From the NCBI GenBank assembly GCA_009782025.1, contig WQUQ01000130.1:1-13208 (forward strand): a stretch of DNA of 13,208 nt, given 5' to 3'. The translations under genes were made by a program, and so were the position numbers. Of the stretch, positions 7,164 through 13,208 are shown piece by piece; the stretch's first letter is position 1, and each line of letters starts with the position of its first letter. The notes under the pieces were generated by a model. That model did not search any database. It was not told the DNA's origin and worked only from the letters and a program-made list of their open reading frames with translations. Source of the DNA: Desulfobulbus sp. (GTDB taxonomy: Bacteria; Pseudomonadota; Gammaproteobacteria; Burkholderiales; Rhodocyclaceae).

Positions 7164-7772
7164 TCAGATCTTGGCGAAAGCCTTGTCGATTTCCTGGCGC
7201 AGGTCGTCGTAGTTGACGACCACCGGGAATTGCGGGAATTCGCGGATGACGTTTTCCGGCGGATGGAAGAGGATGCCGCCGTGCGCCTCGCCGAGCATCG
7301 CCGTATCGTTGTACGAATCGCCGGCGGCGACGATCTTGAAGCGCAGTTCCTTGAAGCGCTTGACCGCCTCCTGCTTCTGGTTCGGCATGCGCAAGTGATA
7401 ATTGACCAGCATGCCGGCGGCGTCGGCTTCGAGCGAATGACAGAACAGCGTCGGCCAGCCCAGTTGGCGCATCAGCGGGTGGGCGAATTCGTAGAAGGTG
7501 TCGGACAGGATGATGACCTGATAGGTTTCGCGCAGGGCGTCGAGAAAAGCGCGGGCGCCGGCCATCGGCCCCATCGCGGCGATCACCTTCTGAATATCCG
7601 GCAGACCGAGCTGGTGCTGGCGCAGGATATTCAGGCGGTAGCTCATCAGTTTGTCGTAATCCGGCTCGTCGCGGGTCGTGCGCATCAACTCGGGAATGCC
7701 GGTGCGCCTGGAGAATTCGATCCAGATTTCGGGGACGAGCACCCCTTCGAGGTCGAGACAGACGATTTGCAC
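7164..7772 (-). CDS. thrH: ThrH: phosphoserine phosphatase / phosphoserine:homoserine phosphotransferase
   Basis: A 202-residue HAD-superfamily enzyme closely matching Pseudomonas ThrH in overall pattern: C-L-D-L-E-G-V-L-V-P-E-I-W at 5-17, T-T-R-D-x-P-D-Y-D, I-L-S-D-T-F-Y-E-F at 88-96, L-M-R-Q-L-G, A-A-G-D-S-Y-N-D at 149-156, and P-E-N-V-I-R-E-F-P-Q-F-P. Asp7 is the predicted nucleophile; ThrH has Glu9 where most HAD phosphatases have a second Asp. Lys133 and the G-D-S-Y-N-D motif complete the active site. The enzyme dephosphorylates phosphoserine and can pass the phosphate to homoserine, linking serine and threonine synthesis. The start is GTG with GGGAG seven bases upstream. It is the first gene of a four-gene cluster with purU, an isochorismatase-fold gene and a dikinase-like gene. 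Confidence 0.95.
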   Translation of the reverse strand: MQIVCLDLEGVLVPEIWIEFSRRTGIPELMRTTRDEPDYDKLMSYRLNILRQHQLGLPDIQKVIAAMGPMAGARAFLDALRETYQVIILSDTFYEFAHPLMRQLGWPTLFCHSLEADAAGMLVNYHLRMPNQKQEAVKRFKELRFKIVAAGDSYNDTAMLGEAHGGILFHPPENVIREFPQFPVVVNYDDLRQEIDKAFAKI

Positions 7773-7803
7773 GGACGGACTCCCAAGGCGGCGAAAACTC
7801 GCG

Positions 7804-7809
7804 ATTTTA
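7804..7809 (-). promoter_or_regulatory. Candidate -10 element for the thrH operon
   Basis: On the minus strand this reads TAAAAT, five of six matches to TATAAT, giving a leader of about 25 bases that carries the GGGAG site. No convincing -35 lies at 16-18 bases. A second candidate further up is TTGGCC (7901-7906) with 16 bases to TATGAC (7879-7884). I cannot choose between them. Confidence 0.3.
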
Positions 7810-8064
7810 CCCGATTACGCCTGGGGCTTTGCTGACGCCGCAACCAGTACCCAGGTCACGGCCCGTTTCAGGGATAAAGTCATATTCATCTACAACGTTC
7901 GGCCAATTTACACCCTGCCTGTGTGCGGCTATATTCGACGTCAATGATCGAACGGAAACGGACATGGATGCCGAGCAGGGAATTCAGGATGAACGACGCC
8001 AGCAGGATGTCGGGCCGCCGCCCGATTGTGTCGAGCGGCGAGTGCAGGTCGAGGTCGAAGAAGT

Positions 8065-8099
8065 CGAAATGACGGCCAGTCAGTTTACCCGTCATTTCG
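8065..8099. repeat. Inverted repeat, 11-base arms, 13-base loop
   Basis: Left arm CGAAATGACGG (8065-8075) and right arm CCGTCATTTCG (8089-8099) are exact reverse complements separated by 13 bases. It is directly followed by the small hairpin 8099-8110. Nothing like a T-run follows on either strand, so it is not a classical terminator. It could be a structured RNA element, a protein-binding site or the remnant of a small palindromic repeat. Confidence 0.75.
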
Positions 8100-8118
8100 G
8101 CGTTATCGCCGAGCCGGC

Positions 8119-8156
8119 CGCAGCTACCCCCCCCGCGCGCGGGGGGGGTAGCTGCG
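8119..8156. repeat. Perfect 38-base palindrome with C8/G8 runs, 14 bases downstream of kup
   Basis: Bases 8119-8156 equal their own reverse complement with no mismatch, centred between 8137 and 8138. From outside in, each arm has CGCAGCTA, eight Cs, then GCG at the centre. It lies just after the kup stop codon and could act as a transcription barrier or stabilise the mRNA 3' end, but no U-tract follows in the kup direction. Such GC palindromes after genes are often repeated in a genome; no second copy is in this window. Confidence 0.85.
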
Positions 8157-8170
8157 AATGCCAATGGGAA

Positions 8171-10045
8171 TTACAGCGTCACCTGCGCGCCCAGTTCGAC
8201 GACGCGGTTCGAGGGGATGCGGAAGAAGGCCGTGGCGCTGCTGGCGTTGCGGAACATGACGATGAACAGCCGGGTGCGCCAGTAGGCCATGCGCGCGCCG
8301 AACCTGGGGATGATCGTCTCGCGGCCGAGGAAGTAAGAGGTTTCCATCGGCTCCAGCGGCAGGCCGCTGGCGGCGGCGAGAGCCAGGGCGGCCGGGATGT
8401 CCGGCTCGTCCTTGAAGCCGTAGCGGACGACGACCTGGGCGAAATCATTGGGCAGACGGTTGACGTCGACGCGCTCGCTGTCGGGGACGTAGGGCACGTC
8501 GGCGACGCGGACGCTGAGGATGACCACATGCTCATGCAACACCGTGTAGTGCTTCATGCTGTGCAGCAGCGCGTGCGGCACGGCGTCGGGGTCGGGCGTC
8601 ATGAACACCGCCGTGCCCGGCACGCGGCCGATGCCGCCGATGCTGGCGATGAAGGGTTGCAGCGGCATGGTGTCGGCGGTAAGGCGCTCGGTCAGCAGTT
8701 CGCGGCCGCGCTTCCAGGTCGTCAGCAGGGTAAAGATCAAAGCCCCGAAAATCAGCGGGAACCAACCGCCGTCAGGAATTTTCAGCGTGTTGGCAAGAAA
8801 GAAGCTGAGGTCGATGACGATGAAGGGCAAGGCGCCGAGCACGGCGCGGATCGGGTGCCAGCGCCACAGCCAGATGGCGACGGCGATGGCCAGGAAATTG
8901 GTCATCAGCATGGTGCCGGTCACCGCGATGCCGTAAGCGCCCGCCAGTTTCGACGAGGAGCCGAAGCCGACGACCAGCCCGATGATGGCGATCAGCATCA
9001 GCCAGTTGACCGCCGGCAGATAGATTTGCCCGATCTGGCTGTCCGACGTGTGCTGCGTTTCCAGGCGCGGCGTGTAGCCAAGCTGCATGGCCTGGCGGGT
9101 CATCGAGAAAGCGCCTGAAATCACCGACTGCGACGCGATGACGGTGGCGGCGGTGGCCAGCAGCACAAGCGGATAGCGGCCCCATTCGGGGGCCAGCAGG
9201 TAGAAGGGATTTTCGGCGGCGGCCGGGTTGGCCAGCAGCAGCGCGCCCTGGCCGAAGTAATTGAGAACCAGCGCCGGCAGCACGTAGCGAATCCAGGCAA
9301 ACTGAATGGGCTTGGCGCCGAAATGCCCCATGTCGGCATACAGCGCCTCGGCACCGGTCAGGCAGAGAACGACCGCGCCCAGGGCGAGGAAGCCGAGCCA
9401 GGAATTGCCGGTCAGGAAGCGCAGCGCATGCAGCGGATTGACCGCTGCCAGCACGGCCGGGTTGCCGATGATGGCGACGCCGCCGAGCAGCGCCATGACC
9501 GCGAACCAGAGCGCCATCACCGGCCCGAACAAGGCGCCGACCTGGGCCGTGCCGCGCCGCTGGTAGATGAACAGCAGCGCCAGCACGGTGAGGGTGATCG
9601 GCTGGATGTAGGCATCGAAAGCCGGCGTGATGACGGCCAGGCCCTCGACCGCCGACAAGACCGTGATGGCCGGCGTGATGATGCCGTCGCCATAGAACAG
9701 GGAGGCGCCGATCAGGCCGCAGACGATCAACGCCCGCCGCTGCCAGCTACCCGCCTGGCTGCGGTGCAGGGCCAGCGTCATCAGCGCGATGATGCCGCCT
9801 TCGCCCTTGTTGTCGGCGCGCATGACGAAGCTGACGTATTTGAGCGTGACGACGATGATGAGCGCCCAGAAGAACAGGGACAGGATGCCGAGCACGTTGT
9901 CCGGCGTGATCGGCACCGGGTGATGGATGCCGCTGAAAACCTCCTTCATCGAGTACAGCGTGCTCGTGCCGATGTCGCCGAAAACCACGCCGAGAGCGGC
10001 GAGGGTCAGGGTGACCAGCTGTTTTTTGTCGTATTCTTTTTGCAT
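8171..10045 (-). CDS. kup: Kup-family low-affinity potassium uptake permease
   Basis: A 624-residue inner-membrane protein of normal Kup/HAK/KT length. It imports potassium, in E. coli as a proton symport. The family signature is near the N-terminus, G-V-V-F-G-D-I-G-T-S-T-L-Y (19-31), followed by L-K-Y-V-S-F-V-M-R-A-D-N-K-G-E-G-G (68-84), G-D-G-I-I-T-P-A-I-T-V-L-S-A-V-E-G (119-135), and about twelve hydrophobic helices up to near residue 450. The remainder is a cytoplasmic C-terminal domain ending in a beta-rich segment. The usual G-T-S-P-L-Y has Thr in place of Pro here. The ATG has GGGGAAG about four bases upstream. It is transcribed alone, divergently from the TAXI/ParA block; the long gap and palindrome after it separate it from thrH. 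Confidence 0.96.
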   Translation of the reverse strand: MQKEYDKKQLVTLTLAALGVVFGDIGTSTLYSMKEVFSGIHHPVPITPDNVLGILSLFFWALIIVVTLKYVSFVMRADNKGEGGIIALMTLALHRSQAGSWQRRALIVCGLIGASLFYGDGIITPAITVLSAVEGLAVITPAFDAYIQPITLTVLALLFIYQRRGTAQVGALFGPVMALWFAVMALLGGVAIIGNPAVLAAVNPLHALRFLTGNSWLGFLALGAVVLCLTGAEALYADMGHFGAKPIQFAWIRYVLPALVLNYFGQGALLLANPAAAENPFYLLAPEWGRYPLVLLATAATVIASQSVISGAFSMTRQAMQLGYTPRLETQHTSDSQIGQIYLPAVNWLMLIAIIGLVVGFGSSSKLAGAYGIAVTGTMLMTNFLAIAVAIWLWRWHPIRAVLGALPFIVIDLSFFLANTLKIPDGGWFPLIFGALIFTLLTTWKRGRELLTERLTADTMPLQPFIASIGGIGRVPGTAVFMTPDPDAVPHALLHSMKHYTVLHEHVVILSVRVADVPYVPDSERVDVNRLPNDFAQVVVRYGFKDEPDIPAALALAAASGLPLEPMETSYFLGRETIIPRFGARMAYWRTRLFIVMFRNASSATAFFRIPSNRVVELGAQVTL

Positions 10046-10228
10046 GCTACTTCCCCAGGCGCGGCAGCGGAATGCGCCGCAAACAGCGCCGCCATTGTCG
10101 CTGGAGCGCCGTGAAAATGGCGTAATATTACTCCTCGCGCCTTGCCCCGTTGGGCTTTTTACCGATCATCGCTGGCCCGTCGGACAGGGGAACCCCCCGG
10201 ATTTACCCATGACCGTCGAGGAAATGAA
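10046..10228. promoter_or_regulatory. Divergent control region between kup and the TAXI/ParA block
   Basis: The spacer is too short and too frame-broken for a gene. Its main feature is the exact 10-base palindrome GTAATATTAC at 10122-10131, the only AT-rich island, which can serve as a -10 (TAATAT) on either strand or as a regulator site. No good -35 sits at the right distance on either strand, so promoter assignment is weak. Confidence 0.35.
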
Positions 10229-10318
10229 ATGAGCGCTTCGCTGTTCGCCGCCCGGCCAACGCCGATGTCCCGCGCCGCGCGCCAGCCCTCCGGCCCGACT
10301 GCGCCGTTGCCGAAATGA
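10229..10318 (+). CDS. Possible 29-residue leader peptide coupled to the TAXI gene
   Basis: An ATG at 10229 opens a 29-codon frame ending in TGA at 10316-10318, which overlaps the TAXI start as ATGA. A GAGG sequence (10218-10222 region) lies about seven bases before the ATG, a better ribosome site than anything directly before the TAXI gene. The peptide is rich in Ala, Pro, Arg and Ser with no hydrophobic stretch, so it looks like a translation-coupling leader more than a functional protein. Codon pattern is high GC like the neighbours. It may be chance. Confidence 0.35.
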   Translation: MSASLFAARPTPMSRAARQPSGPTAPLPK

Positions 10319-11643
10319 TGGGGAAAATCAAGGCCAGCCTGCTGTCGCTGCGCGATCTGTTCGCGACCGCGTGGTGGATCATCCTGATCGTCGGGGTGGG
10401 TTTCATCGTCGCCTGGCAGTTCGTCAAACCCGCGCCGCCCAGCCACATCGTCATCAGCGCGGGTAGCGAGAGCGGGGCCTATTACCTGTTCGCCCAGCGC
10501 TACGCCGCCATCCTGGCGCGCAGCGGCGTGACGCTGGAAGTTCGCGCTTCCAACGGGTCGTATCAAAACATCAAGCGCCTGGAAAAGGGCGAGGCGGATG
10601 TCGGCTTCGTCCAGGGCGGCGTCATCGAGCCGCCGACCGATCCCGATGCCGTTCCAGACAACGATCTGTACTCGCTCGGCAGCATTTTCTACGAACCGAT
10701 CTGGGTTTTTTATCGCAGCAAAAAACCGCTGACCCGGCTGGCCGATCTGCGCGGCAAGCGCATCGCCATCGGCCAGGAAGGCTCGGGCATTCGCCGCCTG
10801 GCCAGGCGTCTGCTGGAAGCCAACGAAATCGACATCGACGCCAGGCTGCTGCCGCTCGATGGCCTCGATGCCGCCGAGGAATTGCAGCAGGGGCGCATCG
10901 ACGCGGCCTTCATCATCGCCGCCGAGAGTGCGCCGGTGGTGCAGGTGCTGCTGCGCTCGCCCGACGTGCGCCTGATGAGCTTCGCCCAGGCCGACGCCTA
11001 CCAGCGCCGCTTTCCCTTCCTGACCCAACTGACGCTGCCGCAGGGCGTCGCCGATCTGGTTCGCAACTACCCGCCGAAAGACATCCGCATGCTGGCCCCG
11101 GCCGCCAGTCTGGCCGTCCGCGGCGACCTGCATCCGGCGCTGCAAACCCTGCTGCTGCAAGCGGCCAGCGAGGTGCACGGGGGCAACGGCTTCTTCCAGA
11201 AAGCCGGCGAGTTTCCGTCCGCTTTGGCCCCGCTGCTGCCGCTGTCGCCGGAAGCCGCACGCTACTACAAGTCGGGGCCGCCCTTCCTGCAACGCTACCT
11301 GCCGTTCTGGCTGGCCGTGCTGATCCAGCGCCTGATCGTGCTGCTGGTGCCGGTCATCGCCCTGCTCATTCCGCTGCTGCGCATCGCCCCGGCCTTCTAC
11401 AGTTGGCGGGTGCGCTCCAAGGTTTTCCGCTGCTACGGCGGGCTGCGCGCCCTCGAAGATGACATCCGCGAGCGCTTCGACGCAGCCCGGCTGGCCGATT
11501 ACCGCCGCCGCCTCGACGCGCTCGACGAGACGGCGCGCGAACTGCACATCCCGCTCGGCTTCACCGATCTGACCTACACGCTGCGCGAGCACGTCAATCT
11601 CGTGCGCAACATTCTCGACAGGCTGGAGCAACAAGCGCCATGA
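10315..11643 (+). CDS. Membrane-anchored TAXI-family substrate-binding protein
   Basis: A 442-residue protein. A transmembrane helix at about 19-36 replaces a cleaved signal peptide. Residues about 43-320 are a TAXI-type binding domain: I-S-A-G-S-E-S-G-A-Y-Y (47-57), the S-N-G-S-Y-Q-N segment (79-85), A-D-V-G-F-V-Q-G-G (94-102), and G-K-R-I-A-I-G-Q-E-G-S-G (147-158). A second hydrophobic helix (about 331-356) is followed by an 85-residue charged helical tail, predicted cytoplasmic. Usual TAXI proteins are about 320-residue secreted partners of a TRAP permease; no TRAP permease gene is here and this one has extra parts. It may therefore sense a ligand and signal inward, though a permease elsewhere cannot be excluded. 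It overlaps the ParA gene by four bases. The second ATG at 10318 is an equal start choice. Confidence 0.88.
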   Translation: MMGKIKASLLSLRDLFATAWWIILIVGVGFIVAWQFVKPAPPSHIVISAGSESGAYYLFAQRYAAILARSGVTLEVRASNGSYQNIKRLEKGEADVGFVQGGVIEPPTDPDAVPDNDLYSLGSIFYEPIWVFYRSKKPLTRLADLRGKRIAIGQEGSGIRRLARRLLEANEIDIDARLLPLDGLDAAEELQQGRIDAAFIIAAESAPVVQVLLRSPDVRLMSFAQADAYQRRFPFLTQLTLPQGVADLVRNYPPKDIRMLAPAASLAVRGDLHPALQTLLLQAASEVHGGNGFFQKAGEFPSALAPLLPLSPEAARYYKSGPPFLQRYLPFWLAVLIQRLIVLLVPVIALLIPLLRIAPAFYSWRVRSKVFRCYGGLRALEDDIRERFDAARLADYRRRLDALDETARELHIPLGFTDLTYTLREHVNLVRNILDRLEQQAP

Positions 11644-12266
11644 AGACCTTTCTGATCGCCAATCCCAAGGGCGGCTCCGGCAAGAGCACGCTGGCCACCA
11701 ATCTGGCGGGCTATTTCGCCAACCGCGGCGTCAAGGTCATGCTCGGCGACACCGACCGCCAGCAATCGGCGCGCGAATGGCTGGCCCTGCGCCCCCCGGA
11801 GTTGCCGGCCATCGCCACCTGGGAAATCGGCCCGGACAAGGTCGCCCGCCCGCCCGCCAAAACCAGCCATATCGTCCTCGATACGCCGGCCGGCCTCGGC
11901 GGCAAGGCGCTCGACAAGGTGCTGAAACTGTCGGCGCGCGTCATCGTGCCGGTGCAGCCGTCGCTGTTCGATATGCTCGCCACCCGTCAATTCCTGCGCA
12001 CGCTGCTGGCCGAGAAAGTCGTGCGCAAGGGCAAGGCCGATGTCGCCGTGATCGGCATGCGGGTCGATGCGCGGACGCGGGCGGCGGTCGAACTGGAAAA
12101 TTTCTTCGCCACCCTCGATCTGCCGGTGCTGACCTGCCTGCGCGACACCCAGGTCTACGTCCAGGCCTGCGCCGCCGGCATGACCCTGTTCGACCTGCCA
12201 CCCGCCCGCGCCGAGCGCGATCTGGCGCAGTGGCGGGCAATCATCAACTGGGTCGAGGCAGCTTGA
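11640..12266 (+). CDS. Orphan ParA/MinD-type ATPase
   Basis: A 208-residue P-loop ATPase of the deviant Walker A group. Walker A is N-P-K-G-G-S-G-K-S-T with signature Lys10 and Lys15; Walker A' is G-D-T-D-R-Q-Q-S-A (36-44), with Arg where chromosomal ParA has Pro; Walker B is H-I-V-L-D-T-P-A-G (77-85). Such proteins dimerise with ATP on DNA or membrane and position plasmids, chemoreceptor arrays, carboxysomes or other cargo. No N-terminal DNA-binding domain and no ParB-like partner gene is seen. The start overlaps the TAXI stop as ATGA, with GGAG eleven bases upstream inside that gene. Two bases separate its stop from the next possible TTG start. Its partner may be the cytoplasmic tail of the TAXI protein; that is inference. 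Confidence 0.9.
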   Translation: MKTFLIANPKGGSGKSTLATNLAGYFANRGVKVMLGDTDRQQSAREWLALRPPELPAIATWEIGPDKVARPPAKTSHIVLDTPAGLGGKALDKVLKLSARVIVPVQPSLFDMLATRQFLRTLLAEKVVRKGKADVAVIGMRVDARTRAAVELENFFATLDLPVLTCLRDTQVYVQACAAGMTLFDLPPARAERDLAQWRAIINWVEAA

Positions 12267-12273
12267 GTTGGCG

Positions 12274-13056
12274 ATGCCCGCCGCCTGGCTCCTGAAAAAC
12301 CTGTTCGCCACGCTGCTGCTGCCACCGGCCAACGGCCTGCTGCTGCTGGCGTTGGCCGGCCTGTTCCGGCGGCGGCGCTGGGCCGCCGGGCTGGCGACCG
12401 TCGGCGCGCTGCTGTTGCTGATCCAGAGCCTGCCGCCGGTTGCCGGCTGGCTGACCGGCACGCTGGAAGAACGCGCCGGGCCGGCGCTCGCCGATCCCGG
12501 CGCTGCCGAGGCCATCGTCATCCTCGGCGGCGGCTTGACCGATGCGGCCGAATACAGCGGCGGCGTCACGCTGAACCCGCGCAGCCTGGCGCGCGCCCGC
12601 TACGGCGCCGTGCTGGCCCGGCGCTATTCTCTGCCGGTGCTGGTCAGCGGCGGCGTGCCGGTCAATGCCCGGCGTTCCGAAGCCGAGGTGATCGGCGAGG
12701 CGCTGGAGAACGAATTCGGGATCGAGGTCCGCTGGCGCGAGAATCGTTCGCTGGATACCGCCGACAATGCGGCGCTGTCGGCCGAACTGCTGCGTGAGGC
12801 CGGCATCCAGCGCATCATTCTGGTCACCCAGGCTTTCCACATGCCCAGGGCGCGCCGCCTGTTCACGGAAACCGGGCTGGAGGTGACGCCAGCGCCAACC
12901 GAACTGGGCCAGCGCTCGATCTGGCCGGAGCATTTTCTCGACTGGCTGCCGCAAATCAACGCCCTGCATGCCACCCACTACGCACTGCACGAGTGGCTGG
13001 GCATCGCCTGGCTGGACTTGCAGGCCCTGCTGCACCGCGCCCGATCGGACTCTTGA
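12274..13056 (+). CDS. YdcF/ElyC-like envelope protein (DUF218 domain)
   Basis: A 260-residue protein with two N-terminal membrane helices (about 6-30 and 38-55) followed by a DUF218 domain: A-I-V-I-L-G-G-G (residues about 84-91), a conserved S-G-G turn (about 126-128), S-L-D-T-A-D-N-A, and I-I-L-V-T-Q-A-F-H-M-P-R-A with its conserved His. Length and two-helix layout fit E. coli ElyC, which affects peptidoglycan and lipid-carrier metabolism at low temperature, better than the shorter SanA or the soluble YdcF. Biochemical activity of this family is not settled. ATG 12274 is chosen; an in-frame TTG at 12268 has GAGG nine bases upstream and is a fair alternative. It lies directly after the ParA gene and is probably co-transcribed. 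Confidence 0.88.
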   Translation: MPAAWLLKNLFATLLLPPANGLLLLALAGLFRRRRWAAGLATVGALLLLIQSLPPVAGWLTGTLEERAGPALADPGAAEAIVILGGGLTDAAEYSGGVTLNPRSLARARYGAVLARRYSLPVLVSGGVPVNARRSEAEVIGEALENEFGIEVRWRENRSLDTADNAALSAELLREAGIQRIILVTQAFHMPRARRLFTETGLEVTPAPTELGQRSIWPEHFLDWLPQINALHATHYALHEWLGIAWLDLQALLHRARSDS

Positions 13057-13061
13057 AAACA

Positions 13062-13079
13062 GCGGCAGCCGGTTGCCGC
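13062..13079 (+). terminator. Weak hairpin after the ElyC-like gene
   Basis: GCGGCA and TGCCGC form six-base arms around a six-base loop, five bases after the stop codon. A T-run (TTTTT, in 13096-13102) follows only after about 17 bases, so this is at best an imperfect intrinsic terminator. Confidence 0.3.
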
Positions 13080-13141
13080 CGAGCCATTCATTCCATTTTT
13101 AGAGCGAATTCGGTTCAAATGCTTACACAATCTGGCGCTGC

Positions 13142-13208
13142 TCCCCCCATCCCAACCTTCCCCCGCAGGCGGGGGAAGGGGCTTTGTTCCCTCCCCTGCT
13201 TGCGGGGG
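13142..13208. repeat. GC-rich intergenic repeat with hairpins, cut by window end
   Basis: An 11-base inverted repeat (13156-13166 with 13169-13179; CCTTCCCCCGC and GCGGGGGAAGG) is preceded by a C-rich CCCCCCATCCCAA leader. A second C-run/G-run pair begins near 13190 and runs off the end, looking like a second copy of the same unit. Such CCTTCCCCCGC-type units are, to my knowledge, scattered between genes in several beta- and gammaproteobacteria; the copy number here cannot be seen from the window. Confidence 0.7.

Larger units (their letters stand above)
7773..8170. other. 398-base non-coding stretch between kup and thrH with stacked inverted repeats
   Basis: No convincing gene is found on either strand. 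The part near thrH is less GC-rich and holds the promoter candidates. The part near kup holds three inverted repeats in about 100 bases: 8065-8099, a short hairpin GGCG-TTAT-CGCC at 8099-8110, and a perfect 38-base palindrome at 8119-8156. A minus-strand open frame covers much of it, but it starts at TTG, has no ribosome site, runs through the palindrome and resembles nothing I know. Confidence 0.6.

Noticed and set aside
8119..8156. Palindrome as a standard rho-independent terminator of kup
   Set aside because: The stem is strong but no run of T follows in the kup direction, so it is listed as a repeat.
7886..8164. Minus-strand 92-codon open frame in the kup-thrH spacer
   Set aside because: TTG start, no ribosome site, its first part is the palindrome translated, and the sequence resembles no family I know. 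It could be a gene remnant but there is no support.
7829..9118. Plus-strand open frame of 429 codons opposite kup and the spacer
   Set aside because: Antisense to conserved Kup motifs and read through the 38-base palindrome; composition is typical of a shadow frame.
10159..11634. Minus-strand open frame of 491 codons opposite the TAXI gene
   Set aside because: Low-complexity Gln/Arg/Gly composition and full overlap with a recognised binding protein; also crosses the ribosome site and start of the real gene.
1..13208. CRISPR array, tRNA or rRNA genes
   Set aside because: No regularly spaced direct repeats and no tRNA or rRNA sequence patterns were seen on either strand.

Overview
The window is a GC-rich bacterial chromosome segment. 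Gene content and protein style (a UbiK-ComM pair, a Pseudomonas-type ThrH, Kup, a membrane-anchored TAXI protein) suggest a betaproteobacterium, probably Rhodocyclales-like. That placement is inferred from recognised protein families, not from a marker gene. Most of the DNA is coding, and long antisense frames occur because GC is high at the third codon position.

Left part (1-3064). The first 96 bases are the tail of an IS5-type transposase cut by the window edge. It runs convergently into a minus-strand block transcribed as ubiK, then comM, then a Bcr/CflA-type MFS drug exporter. comM and the exporter overlap by 8 bases. ubiK and the next block diverge from a 148-base spacer with a candidate promoter on each strand.

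Small plus-strand pair (3213-3706). A 93-residue ribbon-helix-helix-like protein is followed, with a 1-base stop/start overlap, by a 70-residue coiled-coil protein. Neither has a function I recognise. They sit between housekeeping genes and look like a compact two-gene module.

Minus-strand operon (7772 down to 3740). thrH (phosphoserine phosphatase/homoserine kinase-like), purU (formyltetrahydrofolate deformylase), an isochorismatase-fold hydrolase and a secreted PEP-synthase-like protein are packed with gaps of 4 to 20 bases. The first two fit serine/one-carbon metabolism. The last is unusual: it has a signal peptide, and its phosphohistidine swivel domain lies before its ATP-grasp domain, the order seen in glucan water dikinases.

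A 398-base non-coding stretch (7773-8170) with stacked inverted repeats, including a perfect 38-base palindrome, separates this operon from kup (minus strand, 8171-10045), a potassium uptake permease.

Right part (10229-13056), plus strand. A possible 29-residue leader peptide, a TAXI-family binding protein held in the membrane by two predicted helices, an orphan ParA-type ATPase and an ElyC/YdcF-like envelope protein follow one another with ATGA overlaps or very short gaps. No TRAP permease and no ParB partner is present. The TAXI protein ends in a predicted cytoplasmic domain next to the ParA gene, which makes this the most plausible candidate for an undescribed system here. The window ends in a GC-rich intergenic repeat with hairpins.
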